This document shows, piece after piece, positions 16,151 through 24,428 of a DNA stretch of 64,000 nucleotides. The stretch lies in contig NZ_VAUP01000022.1 of assembly GCF_005871085.1 (NCBI RefSeq), positions 62,001 to 126,000 of the forward strand, written 5' to 3'. Below the pieces are notes generated by a model, which worked only from the letters and a program-made list of their open reading frames with translations, was not told the origin of the DNA and did no database searches. This stretch comes from Xanthobacter autotrophicus. Lineage in GTDB: Bacteria; Pseudomonadota; Alphaproteobacteria; Rhizobiales; Xanthobacteraceae. The first letter of the stretch is position 1; the number at the start of each line of letters is the position of its first letter. A program made the translations under genes and the position numbers.

Positions 16151-16468
16151 CTACGAGGCGGTAGGCGCGTGCTTGTGATCGTGGAGAAAGCGCGCGATGA
16201 GAACCTTGAGCTGCGCAGGATCATCGTGATCGCTGGCGGTGGCCCGCTGGAACAGCGCGCGCTGCACGGCAGTCGGCAGGTCGGTCCACTCCTTGACCAA
16301 GGCCGCGCCCAAGCATTCGAGAATATGCCGCTCCCGTTCAGTCAAGGCCGCGTGGTGCCGCGACGACAAGTTCGGGGGCATCTGAGCACCACCTTCATCG
16401 TCCCAACGCGAGATAGCTGCGGCCGTATCGGCGCGAGGCAACTCTCTATCTTGATGATTACTTGCCAT
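16151..16468 (-). CDS. Conserved hypothetical protein
   Basis: 105 residues, starting MASNHQDRELPRADTAAAISRWDDEGGA. The helical core is LTERERHILECLGAALVKEWTDLPTAVQRALFQRAT, followed by LKVLIARFLHDHKHAPTAS. This pattern recurs in rhizobial hypothetical proteins, but I know no function. There is no signal peptide. It stands alone between the transglutaminase-like gene (convergent) and the GlcG-like gene. Confidence 0.65.
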   Translation of the reverse strand: MASNHQDRELPRADTAAAISRWDDEGGAQMPPNLSSRHHAALTERERHILECLGAALVKEWTDLPTAVQRALFQRATASDHDDPAQLKVLIARFLHDHKHAPTAS

Positions 16469-16655
16469 CCGACAAACATATCACAGATCGGACGGCATCA
16501 CAATTTTCGAGAGTCCCCAAAAACAGGCGTCGATCATTTTGCACCGCACGCTGATCGTGCAATGCATTCTTTGTGTCTGCAGCTCAGGGGCGTCCTCTGG
16601 CTTGAACCACCTGAACGGCGAGGCACCGCTTCCGGTGCCTCGCCGCCCGGCCACA

Positions 16656-17141
16656 TCACTTGAGCTGCGGCTCGACCTTGGCGATGGCGGCGTTAGCACA
16701 GGCTTCGTCCAGTTGCCCGCCCGGCGCGCCACCCACGCCCACGGCGCCGATGACCTCGGTCCCAAACTTCACCGGCACGCCGCCAGCCACGACGAGAAAG
16801 CCATCGATGGCGACCAACTGGGCGGCGGCCGGCGTCTTCTGGATGTTCTCCACCATGGTCGAGGTGGAAATGCGCGTGGATGCGGAAGTATAGGCCTTGC
16901 GGCGTGCCGCGTCGGGTGTATGCACGCCGGCATTGTCGGCCCGCGCCAAAGCCCGGAGCACCCCGGCCCGGTCCACCACCGCCGCAGTTACATTGTAGCC
17001 TTGGGCGGCGCAGGCCGCGACCGCCTCGCGCGCGATGTCCAGCGCGACTGCCAGCGGCATGTTCTTTTCCTGGAGAACCTGCGCGGACGCGGCAGGCGCG
17101 AGCGAGACCGCGGCCACGGCGGCGAGAAGAAGGCGCTTCAT
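16656..17141 (-). CDS. GlcG/HbpS family protein, exported
   Basis: 161 residues with a signal peptide MKRLLLAAVAAVSLAPAASA. The following domain begins VLQEKNMPLAVALDIAREAVAACAAQGYNVTAAVVDRAGVLRALARADNAGVHTPDAARRKAYTSA, the GlcG/HbpS (DUF336) pattern, and ends with GEVIGA-like VIGAVGVGGAPGGQLDEACANAAI. Family members bind haem or cobalamin, or are of unknown role near glycolate and other catabolic genes. The ATG at 17141 follows AAGGGATT. It is upstream of, but separated from, the two-component genes; the 186-base gap may hold its promoter. Confidence 0.85.
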   Translation of the reverse strand: MKRLLLAAVAAVSLAPAASAQVLQEKNMPLAVALDIAREAVAACAAQGYNVTAAVVDRAGVLRALARADNAGVHTPDAARRKAYTSASTRISTSTMVENIQKTPAAAQLVAIDGFLVVAGGVPVKFGTEVIGAVGVGGAPGGQLDEACANAAIAKVEPQLK

Positions 17142-17327
17142 CGTCAATCCCTTATGGTTGCGGCGGATGTCTTTGATCCGGATGCACGGGCGCCGGATCG
17201 GCCGGGCCGCCGGCCCCCGGCGCGGCAAGCGGATCGGGATGGCGGAACCGCGCCGCCACGGCCCGATGCTCTACCGCGCAGCGCCCGTCCGCTTAATCCG
17301 CGCCTTCACAAGGGCGCCTAGGTAGGA

Positions 17328-17939
17328 CTACCGAGACGGCGGTGCAGCAAGACCGACAGCCAGCGACATGCGCACCAGGTCCGCCACCGAACTGGTACCG
17401 AGCTTCTCGGCGATGTTGGCTCGGTGGGCGTCGATGGTGCGCGGCGAGACGGCAAGCGCTGCCGCGATCTCCTTGCTCGCCCAGCCCCGGCACACCATGT
17501 CCATCACCTCCCGCTCACGGTCGGTAAGAGTGGCGAGCAAGGCATGGGTCTCCTGCCGTTCCAATACCTCCTCCAGCACCTTGGCGGCGGCGGCGAGGGC
17601 ATCGAGCAGCACCTGTTCGTCCACCGGCTTGGTCAGGAAATCCACGATGCCGGCCTTGAAGGCACGCCGGCAGGCGTTCACGTCGCCATGGCCGGTGATC
17701 ATGATAGCGGGCCAGTCGATGCCGCGCGCCGTCAGCGCCGCCTTGAGCTGGAGCCCGCTGACCAGCGGCATGCGCAGGTCGACGAGAAGGCAGCCGGGGC
17801 GCGCCGTGTCCACATGGGCGAGGAAGGTCTCGGGGTCGGCGAAGGTCTCCACCGTCATGCCGCAGGTGGAAAGCAGCAGCGACAGCGCCTGCCGCACCGC
17901 CGCGTCGTCGTCCACGATATAGACACGCAGGGCCTTCAT
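17328..17939 (-). CDS. FixJ/NarL-type response regulator
   Basis: 203 residues. The receiver domain (1-120) has acidic residues DDD at 10-12, phospho-acceptor Asp54 in LLVDLRMP, and Lys in FLTKPVDEQ. The LuxR-type HTH (about 138-200) reads LTDREREVMDMVCRGWASKEIAAALAVSPRTIDAHRANIAEKLG. The ATG at 17939 overlaps the kinase stop as ATGA, so the two are translationally coupled. It activates unknown targets; the divergent SDR-lyase operon at 19827 and GlcG-like gene are neighbours that it may control. Confidence 0.92.
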   Translation of the reverse strand: MKALRVYIVDDDAAVRQALSLLLSTCGMTVETFADPETFLAHVDTARPGCLLVDLRMPLVSGLQLKAALTARGIDWPAIMITGHGDVNACRRAFKAGIVDFLTKPVDEQVLLDALAAAAKVLEEVLERQETHALLATLTDREREVMDMVCRGWASKEIAAALAVSPRTIDAHRANIAEKLGTSSVADLVRMSLAVGLAAPPSR

Positions 17940-19531
17940 TGCGCCGCCTCCATGCGCGGCATGGCGGCAGGCAGGACGATGACGAAGGCTGCACCCGTGG
18001 TCGCCCCCGCATCCGCGCGGATGGAGCCGCCGGCCCGTTCCACCAGCGTCGCGCACAGGGACAGGCCGAGCCCCATGCCGTCCGCCTTGGTGGTGAAGAA
18101 GGGCTCGAACAGGCGCGGCAGCACCGCCGGCGCAAGGCCCGGACCGGTGTCGGAGACGCGGATCACCACCTGACCAGCGCTGGTCCCGGTGCGGATGACG
18201 ATCTTCTTCTCGGCCTGCGCCGTGCGGTCAAGGCTGTCCACGGCGTTGCGGATGAGGTTGTGCAGCACCTGTTCCAGTTCGATGGGGTCCACCACCGCCT
18301 GAGGCAGCAAGCGTTCCAGATCCAGCTCCAGGCGGATGCCACGCTGGGCGAGATCGGCTCCCGACAGCGCGGCGGCATCGCCCACCACCGCATTGATATC
18401 GCAGGGCAGCCGGGCGGAGGGTCGGTTGCTGATATAGTCGCGCATGCGCTGGAGCATCTCCCCGGCGCGCTTGGCCTCGCGCACATTGGCCCGCAGCGCC
18501 TCGTCCAGCCGCTGCGCGTCGCCGCCCGGCGCCGCAAGCCGCAGCGCCGCCTGGCTCTGGCTGAGCAGGGCGGTGAGCGGCTGGGTCAGCTCATGGGCGA
18601 TGCCGGAGGCAAGTTCTCCCAAAGCATTGACCCGCGAGGCGTGGGCGAGGCGCGTCTCGCGCTCCAGCAGCAGGCTGCGCTCCTGCGCCTCCCGTGCGGC
18701 GGCGCGCGAGCGGGCGGCATCCCGGCGCTGCTTCAGTGTGTAACGCAGGGCCAAAAGGCCGATCAGGGACAGCACGGCGAACAGCAGCACCGACCCCATG
18801 GGCACCACCTGAGCGAGCGCAAGGCTACGGTCCAGCGAAAGCTTCAAGGGCTGGGTCTGACTGTCAATGGCGCGCATGAAGCGCAGAGTCTCAAGCGCCG
18901 CGCTCTCCTGCGGCACGGCGGCGGCGCGATCCACAAGGCTTTGCCCGCCAAGCTCCAGCCGCAGGCGGGTCGCCTCCGGCCGTTCCTCCCCCTCCACCAG
19001 GAGAGCAGGGTCGATCTCCACGATCATGGCCAGCGGGCGGCCCGGAGCCCCCGCGCGCTTGCCGAGGAAATAGCGTCCCGGCACCGCGGGATCGGCATAG
19101 GCGCGGGCCTCGCCCGGAGCCTGAGCGAACACGCCGGCGGTGAAGGCGGGCAAGGGCGTCGCCAACGCCTCGCTCGGCGCCGCCACGATGATCTCACCGG
19201 AACCGCCTGCCCCCCCGACGTCCGGCGCCACGATGCGCACGGAAACGATGCGCGGATAAAAGCGCATGATGGCGAGCGCCACCTGCCGCACCGCCTCGCG
19301 CGGCGGCGGATCGGCCGATTGCACCAGCGCCGCGAGGCTGGTGAGGTGGGCGTCGTGCTGCGCCACGCGCTGGGAGACGATGCGATGCAGCGCCGAACCG
19401 GCGGCATTCAGCTCTTCACCAGCCTGTTGCGTGGCGGTGCGGATTGAAAGCAGCGCAAAGCCGCCCACCGCCCCGACCCACACCAGGGCGAGCACCGCGA
19501 TGGACCTGAAGGCAAAGACGCGGCGGCTCAC
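17936..19531 (-). CDS. Sensor histidine kinase (DctB/FixL-like)
   Basis: 531 residues. One membrane segment lies at about 10-30, followed by a periplasmic sensor region of about 210 residues and a second segment VLLFAVLSLIGLLALRYTL near 250-268. A short coiled linker then leads to a HisKA H-box ELASGIAHELTQPLTALLSQSQAAL. The ATPase domain has N-box NLIRNAVDS, G1 DTGPGLAP, F-box FEPFFTTK and G2 GMGLGLSL. It autophosphorylates and passes phosphate to the coupled regulator. The periplasmic input domain resembles no named fold I can recognise. Confidence 0.92.
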   Translation of the reverse strand: MSRRVFAFRSIAVLALVWVGAVGGFALLSIRTATQQAGEELNAAGSALHRIVSQRVAQHDAHLTSLAALVQSADPPPREAVRQVALAIMRFYPRIVSVRIVAPDVGGAGGSGEIIVAAPSEALATPLPAFTAGVFAQAPGEARAYADPAVPGRYFLGKRAGAPGRPLAMIVEIDPALLVEGEERPEATRLRLELGGQSLVDRAAAVPQESAALETLRFMRAIDSQTQPLKLSLDRSLALAQVVPMGSVLLFAVLSLIGLLALRYTLKQRRDAARSRAAAREAQERSLLLERETRLAHASRVNALGELASGIAHELTQPLTALLSQSQAALRLAAPGGDAQRLDEALRANVREAKRAGEMLQRMRDYISNRPSARLPCDINAVVGDAAALSGADLAQRGIRLELDLERLLPQAVVDPIELEQVLHNLIRNAVDSLDRTAQAEKKIVIRTGTSAGQVVIRVSDTGPGLAPAVLPRLFEPFFTTKADGMGLGLSLCATLVERAGGSIRADAGATTGAAFVIVLPAAMPRMEAAQ

Positions 19532-19583
19532 CCCATCTCCCCACGCTGGAAAACCTGGCCGCGCACCGGCGCGACGGCAGTGC

Positions 19584-19740
19584 CGCCATATGGCGCCATT
19601 TCCGGTGCCGACGGAAGATCCTCCGCCAGACGCACTGTGCGAGCAGCATCGCTTAATCCAAGCAGAACAAGCCCGCTGGAATAAGTCGCCCAGCTTGGCA
19701 TTGCTTCAGCCACGACCTTGCCGCCGGCCGCCATAAGGTG
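19584..19740. promoter_or_regulatory. Two related CGCCATA palindromes in kinase/SDR gap
   Basis: A perfect 12-base palindrome CGCCATATGGCG lies at 19584-19595 and a near copy CGCCATAAGGTG at 19729-19740. They sit in the 295-base gap between the divergent kinase and SDR genes. They are candidate binding sites for the coupled response regulator or another factor. Confidence 0.35.
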
Positions 19741-19826
19741 GCCCCGTTCGGCCTATGCGATAAAGCAATGCGGATGCGTGCTCCTTCACGGATTGTGGAG
19801 ACGCTGAGCGGACAAGGGGACACGGC

Positions 19827-20612
19827 ATGGATCTCGGCTTGAAGGGAAAGACCGCCCTCGTTCTGGGCGCCGGCGGCGGGCTCGGCAGCGCCATCGCCAA
19901 GACGCTGGCATTTGAGGGCGCGCGGGTGGCGCTTGGCGACATCGATGAAGCGGCGCTGGCGCGGGTGGCCGCGGCCATCAAGCAAGCTGGCGGCGAGGCG
20001 CTGGCGCTGCCCTTCGACCTTTCCGACATCGCCGGCATCAATGCGCGCGTGGCGCAGGTGGAGGCGGCCTTCGGCCCGGTGGACGTTCTGGTAAACAACA
20101 CCGGCGGCCCGCCCCCCACCCCCGCCGCGGGCCAGGACCCGGAGCTTTGGAGCAAGAGCTTCGGGCAGATGGTGCTCTCCGTCATCACCCTCACCGACCG
20201 GGTGCTGCCGCAGATGCGCGCCCGCAAATGGGGCCGGATCATCACCTCCACCTCCTCCGGCGTGGTGGCGCCCATTGCCAACCTCGGTATCTCCAACGCA
20301 CTGCGGCTTTCGCTGGTGGGCTGGTCCAAGACGCTGGCCCGGGAAGTCGCCCGCGACGGGGTGACGGCCAACATCATCCTGCCCGGCCGCATCGCCACCG
20401 ACCGCATCAAGTTCCTCGACGCCAAGAAGGCCGAGCGCGAGGGCCGCACGGTGGAGGAAGTCTCGGCCGAGAGCACAGCCTCCATCCCCGTGGGCCGCTA
20501 CGGGGATCCGCAGGAATACGCCAACGTGGTCGCGTTCCTCGCGGGCACGCCGTCGTCCTATGTCACCGGTTCCGTCATCCGCGTGGATGGCGGCCTCATC
20601 GCCAGCATCTGA
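19827..20612 (+). CDS. Short-chain dehydrogenase/reductase with altered catalytic motif
   Basis: 261 residues. The Rossmann motif GAGGGLGSA is near 15-23, with NNTGG in place of NNAG near 90. The usual YxxxK is replaced: the aligned segment GISNALRLSLVGWSK reads SNALR, Ser for Tyr and Arg for Lys. This pattern occurs in a subset of SDRs, so it may be a lineage trait rather than decay. Such a protein may use another mechanism or be non-catalytic. The start at 19827 follows AAGGGGAC. The DapA-family lyase starts ten bases after its stop, so the two form an operon. Substrate unknown. Confidence 0.85.
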   Translation: MDLGLKGKTALVLGAGGGLGSAIAKTLAFEGARVALGDIDEAALARVAAAIKQAGGEALALPFDLSDIAGINARVAQVEAAFGPVDVLVNNTGGPPPTPAAGQDPELWSKSFGQMVLSVITLTDRVLPQMRARKWGRIITSTSSGVVAPIANLGISNALRLSLVGWSKTLAREVARDGVTANIILPGRIATDRIKFLDAKKAEREGRTVEEVSAESTASIPVGRYGDPQEYANVVAFLAGTPSSYVTGSVIRVDGGLIASI

Positions 20613-20621
20613 GGGATCGCC

Positions 20622-21557
20622 ATGCGCCTTGATGCCACCGCCTCAGGCCTCTTCCCCATCGCACCCACCCCGTTCACGCCGGACGGGCGGATCGACGAGG
20701 CCTCCATCGACACCCTCATCGCCCGCTATCTCAAGGCCGGGGCCACCGGCATCACGGTGCTCGGCATCATGGGCGAGGCACCGAAGCTGGAGCCGGAGGA
20801 ATCGCTCCACCTCACCACCCGGTTCATCGCCGGCATGGGCGACCTGCCAGTCATCGTCGGCGTCTCGGCGCCGGGTCTTGCCGCCATGCGCTGGTTGGCC
20901 CGCGCAGCCATGGACCGGGGCGCTGCCGGCGTCATGATCGCCCCGCCGCCGAGCCTTCGCACCGACGACCAGATCATCGGCTACTATCGGCAGGCGGTGG
21001 AGGCCATCGGCACCGACATCCCCTTCGTCGTCCAGGATTATCCGCTCACCCTCACCGTACAGATGACGCCGAAGGTGATCCGGCAGATCGTCCAGGACCA
21101 TCCCTCCTGCGTCATGCTGAAGCACGAGGACTGGCCGGGGCTGGAGAAGATCTCGACCCTGCGCGGCTTCGAGACCGACGGCTCAATGCGGCCCATCTCC
21201 ATCCTCACCGGCAATGGCGGGCTGTTCCTCGACTTCGAGATGGAGCGCGGCGCCGACGGGGCCATGACCGGATACGCCTTCCCCGAGATGCTGGCCGACG
21301 TGGTGCGCCTCTCCAAGACCGGGCGGCGGGACGAGGCCCACGACCTGTTCGACGCCCACCTACCGCTGCTGCGCTACGAGCAGCAGCAGGGAGTTGGCCT
21401 TGCGGTGCGCAAATATGTGCTGATGCGGCGCGGCTTCATCGCCAGCGATGCCCAGCGCAAGCCGGGCTTGGGTCTGTCCGCCACGGCGCGGGCCGAGGTG
21501 GACTATCTCCTCGCTCGCCTCGCCGCCCGCGACAGCCGGGCACTGGCGGCGGAATAG
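20622..21557 (+). CDS. Dihydrodipicolinate synthase family aldolase/lyase
   Basis: 311-residue TIM-barrel enzyme of the DapA/NAL class I aldolase family. The Schiff-base Lys167 is in VMLKHEDW, and the conserved Tyr140 is in VVQDYPLTL. The N-terminal block GLFPIAPTPFTPDGRID is typical. The GxxGE motif reads GIMGEAPKL. Family members cleave or make 2-keto acids (KDG, KDX, N-acetylneuraminate, DHDP). A single-copy role in lysine synthesis is unlikely given the SDR partner, so a catabolic 2-keto acid reaction is the better guess (inference). Confidence 0.88.
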   Translation: MRLDATASGLFPIAPTPFTPDGRIDEASIDTLIARYLKAGATGITVLGIMGEAPKLEPEESLHLTTRFIAGMGDLPVIVGVSAPGLAAMRWLARAAMDRGAAGVMIAPPPSLRTDDQIIGYYRQAVEAIGTDIPFVVQDYPLTLTVQMTPKVIRQIVQDHPSCVMLKHEDWPGLEKISTLRGFETDGSMRPISILTGNGGLFLDFEMERGADGAMTGYAFPEMLADVVRLSKTGRRDEAHDLFDAHLPLLRYEQQQGVGLAVRKYVLMRRGFIASDAQRKPGLGLSATARAEVDYLLARLAARDSRALAAE

Positions 21558-21711
21558 GTCCGCCGTCTCCTTCGCGGGGGTATCTGGCACAAGGCCGAAT
21601 GCCCCCCGTGGCGAGCCGATGGCCGACGCGGAGCACCCCTTTGCCGCTCTGCACCATTGCCAACTGCAGCGCACGCGCTTTCACTAGGGAAGAGTCTCCC
21701 GGAGCCGCGCT

Positions 21712-23553
21712 GTGCCGAATTTCCTGCCCATTCCCACGACGCCCCTCGAAACACCACTGCTGCGCGCCATCAGGGATATCCACGCCCGCTTCACGCCTTT
21801 GCATGACGGCGAGGTCGCCTCCTACATCCCTGAACTGGGCAAGGCCGATCCCGACCATTTCGGCATCGCCGTGGCCACCACCGACGGCCACGTCTATGAG
21901 GCCGGCGACACCACCGTCCCGTTCACCATCCAGTCGGTTTCGAAAGCCATCGTCTATGCCCTCGCCCTCGACATGCTGGGGTCCGACAAGGTGGAGGCGG
22001 CCATCGGCGTGGAGCCGAGCGGCGAGGCGTTCAACTCCATCCGCCTGAAGGCCGACAACCGCCCGTTCAATGCAATGGTCAATGCCGGCGCCATCTGTTG
22101 CAGCGGGCTGCTCGCCGAAACCGCCGGCGACGAAGCCTTCGAGCTGATCCGCTCCACCCTCAGCCGCTTCGCCGGCCGCGAGCTGGAGGTGGACGACGCG
22201 GTGTTCCAGTCGGAGCGCCAGACCGGCGACCGCAACCGCGCCATCGCCTATCTGCTACGCACCTATGGCGGCGTGCGCGGCGACGTGGACCATGTCCTCG
22301 ACACCTATTTCCGCCAGTGCTCGGTGCTGGTCACCGCCCGCGACCTCGCGGTGATGGGAGCGAGCTTCGCCAATCACGGGGTCAATCCGGTGACCGGCGA
22401 GACGGTGGCCTCCAACTATGCCGTGGCGCGCACCTTGGCGGTGATGATCTCCTCCGGCATGTATGATTTTGCCGGCGAGTGGATCTACCGCGTGGGCGTG
22501 CCAGCCAAGAGCGGTGTCGGCGGCGGCATCCTCGCCGCCTTGCCGTCCCAGCTGGGCCTTGGCATCTTCTCGCCGCGGCTCGACGCCCACGGCAACAGCG
22601 TGCGCGGCCTGCGCACCTGCGCGGCCCTCTCCGATGCCTTCGATCTGCACATGCTCTCTCGGCGGGACGATGTGCGCACCTGCATCGCCGCAGACTATGA
22701 TTTCCGCACCGTCCCTTCCAAGCCAGGGCGCCAGCCCCACGAGCAGAGCATCCTGGAATCGCGCTCCGGCTCCATCCGCGTGTTGGAGCTGGCGGGCAAG
22801 CTCTCTTTCGCCACCATGGATTATGTGACGCGCCGGCTCACCGATCCCGCTGGCGTGCCCGACTTCCTCATCCTCAACCTGCACCGCGTCTCCACCATCA
22901 CCGATGCCGGCCTGCGCCTGTTCACCGGCCTGATCCGCAACCAGCTTCCGGCCTCCACCACCACGGTGATCGCCGGGGTGGAAGGCACGTCGCCGGTGGC
23001 GCCGCAGGTCAAGGCCATGAAAGAGGAAGGCGTGCGCGTGCGCATCTTCCCCACCTACGACGCCGCCGTGGATTGGGCAGAGGACCAGATCGTCTACCGC
23101 CATGGCGGCTTCTCGCAGATCGGCATCGAGGCCGACCTTTCGGGACAGGCGCTGCTGGCCGGACTGTCGCCGCAGGAGCTGGCCGACCTGTCCCGCCTCG
23201 GCACGCGGGTGGTGTTCGACGCCGGCGCGCGGATCATCGACGCTGGCGAGCCGCCGGCCAGGGTCTATTTCCTGGTCCGGGGCATGGTCAGCGTGCGTTC
23301 GGCGCACGACGTGCGCCTGTCGACCCTGATTCCCGGCATGGCCTTCGGCGAGCTGGCGCTCATCGACCAGCCGCGCATCGCCGACGTGTGGGCGGACACC
23401 GAGGCCGTCTGCCTGGAGATTTCCGCCGAGCAGTTCCGCGCCTTCCAGGAGACCCATGCCCGCGCCGCCGACCGCATCATGCGCAACCTCGCCATCCTTC
23501 TGGCCGGCCGGGTGCGCATGGCCAACGCGCGCATCGACATGCTGACGGGGTGA
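21712..23553 (+). CDS. glsA: Glutaminase A fused to STAS and cyclic-nucleotide-binding domains
   Basis: 613 residues. The glutaminase domain (1-310) converts glutamine to glutamate and ammonia. It has the serine-beta-lactamase-like SxxK motif QSVSK (Ser75, Lys78), plus NAMVNAGAI and SGVGGGILA. A STAS-like domain follows (about 340-455, ILESRSGSIRVLELAGKLSFA and LNLHRVSTITDAGLRLF). A cNMP-binding domain closes the chain (about 475-600, RVYFLVRGMVSV and GMAFGELALIDQPRIADVWADTEAVCLEI). GTG at 21712 is the likely start. A bidirectional terminator follows. cNMP or partner-controlled glutaminase activity is inferred from the domains. Confidence 0.92.
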   Translation: MPNFLPIPTTPLETPLLRAIRDIHARFTPLHDGEVASYIPELGKADPDHFGIAVATTDGHVYEAGDTTVPFTIQSVSKAIVYALALDMLGSDKVEAAIGVEPSGEAFNSIRLKADNRPFNAMVNAGAICCSGLLAETAGDEAFELIRSTLSRFAGRELEVDDAVFQSERQTGDRNRAIAYLLRTYGGVRGDVDHVLDTYFRQCSVLVTARDLAVMGASFANHGVNPVTGETVASNYAVARTLAVMISSGMYDFAGEWIYRVGVPAKSGVGGGILAALPSQLGLGIFSPRLDAHGNSVRGLRTCAALSDAFDLHMLSRRDDVRTCIAADYDFRTVPSKPGRQPHEQSILESRSGSIRVLELAGKLSFATMDYVTRRLTDPAGVPDFLILNLHRVSTITDAGLRLFTGLIRNQLPASTTTVIAGVEGTSPVAPQVKAMKEEGVRVRIFPTYDAAVDWAEDQIVYRHGGFSQIGIEADLSGQALLAGLSPQELADLSRLGTRVVFDAGARIIDAGEPPARVYFLVRGMVSVRSAHDVRLSTLIPGMAFGELALIDQPRIADVWADTEAVCLEISAEQFRAFQETHARAADRIMRNLAILLAGRVRMANARIDMLTG

Positions 23554-23554
23554 A

Positions 23555-23576
23555 AGCCCCCCGCATGCGGGGGGCT
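23555..23576. terminator. Bidirectional hairpin between convergent genes
   Basis: A perfect 22-base palindrome, left arm AGCCCCCCGCA. It lies one base after the glutaminase stop and four bases before the convergent transglutaminase-like stop. A short A-run (GAAAG) on its left becomes T on the minus strand, so it can serve both transcripts. Confidence 0.7.
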
Positions 23577-23580
23577 GCGG

Positions 23581-24387
23581 TCACACCACCTCGTCGCTCA
23601 CCACCTTGAAGCTGGCCAGCGTCGCCGGCCCGAACGAGGTAACGATGGCGACATCGGTGGCATCACGCCCGCGCGCCATGAGGATGCGGCCGATGCGCTG
23701 GGTATTGTGCCGGGCGTCGAACGTATACCAGCGGTCACCCAGATACACCTCGAACCATGCGCTGAAATCCATGGGGTTCACATCGATGGGGACGCCGAAG
23801 TCGCCGAGATAGCCGGTGCAATAGCGCGCCGGGATGTTCATGCAGCGGCACAGGGTGACGGCGAGGTGGGCGAAGTCCCGGCACACGCCGCGCCGCTCAG
23901 TATAGGCGTCGAAGGCGGTACGCAACGGGCTCGCATGGGCATAGTTGAACGTGATGTGGCCGTGAACGAAATCGCAGATAGCCTGGACCAGGGGCCAGCC
24001 CTTGGGCACATTTCCGAACAGGTTCCAGGCGACGTTGCTCAACCGGTCGGTCTCGCAATAGCGGCTGCCGAGGAGGAACAGCAGCGTATCCACCGGCAGG
24101 TCACCGAGCGGATGCTGGACCGCGCCAGGTGCCACAAGGTCAGGCTTGCCGCTGTCACGGATCACGAAATCGGAATGGATCTTGAGCTGGCCCGCCGGCG
24201 CCTCGATGACGTGGCAGAAATTGCCGAAGCTATCGTGATAGGTGTTGGCCGGAATGGGTGGATCGAACATCATCCGGTCCACGCTCTCGAGGTCGTTCAC
24301 CCGCGAAGGGTGTACGCTGAGCGTGAGAATCATCGGAGTGGGCTTGGGACACGTGTGGATAATCTCGTAGCCCGCGCGGATCTTCAT
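23581..24387 (-). CDS. Transglutaminase-like protein
   Basis: 268 residues. The N-terminal beta domain is IRAGYEIIHTCPKPTPMILTLSVHPSR. The core contains catalytic Cys in RRGVCRDFAHLAVTLCR. His is not at the usual HAW place: the aligned stretch reads NPMDFSAWFEVYLGDRWYTFDARHN, with SAW where HAW is common. The Asp of TFDAR is kept. Loss of His may mean a different third residue or low activity. It is unlike the first transglutaminase-like protein in architecture. It is divergent from the formylglutamate amidohydrolase-like gene, with about 40 bases between starts. Confidence 0.83.
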   Translation of the reverse strand: MKIRAGYEIIHTCPKPTPMILTLSVHPSRVNDLESVDRMMFDPPIPANTYHDSFGNFCHVIEAPAGQLKIHSDFVIRDSGKPDLVAPGAVQHPLGDLPVDTLLFLLGSRYCETDRLSNVAWNLFGNVPKGWPLVQAICDFVHGHITFNYAHASPLRTAFDAYTERRGVCRDFAHLAVTLCRCMNIPARYCTGYLGDFGVPIDVNPMDFSAWFEVYLGDRWYTFDARHNTQRIGRILMARGRDATDVAIVTSFGPATLASFKVVSDEVV

Positions 24388-24428
24388 AGGTGGGAACCTC
24401 TTGGGGTTTGCGCGAGCAGAACGCGCGG

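Noticed and set aside
17939-19447. Plus-strand frame of 502 codons
   Set aside because: Antisense to the sensor kinase, which has all kinase motifs.
20622-21557. DapA for lysine synthesis
   Set aside because: The partner SDR, the sequence around the Schiff-base Lys and the location argue for a catabolic family member; the family is large and substrate cannot be fixed.
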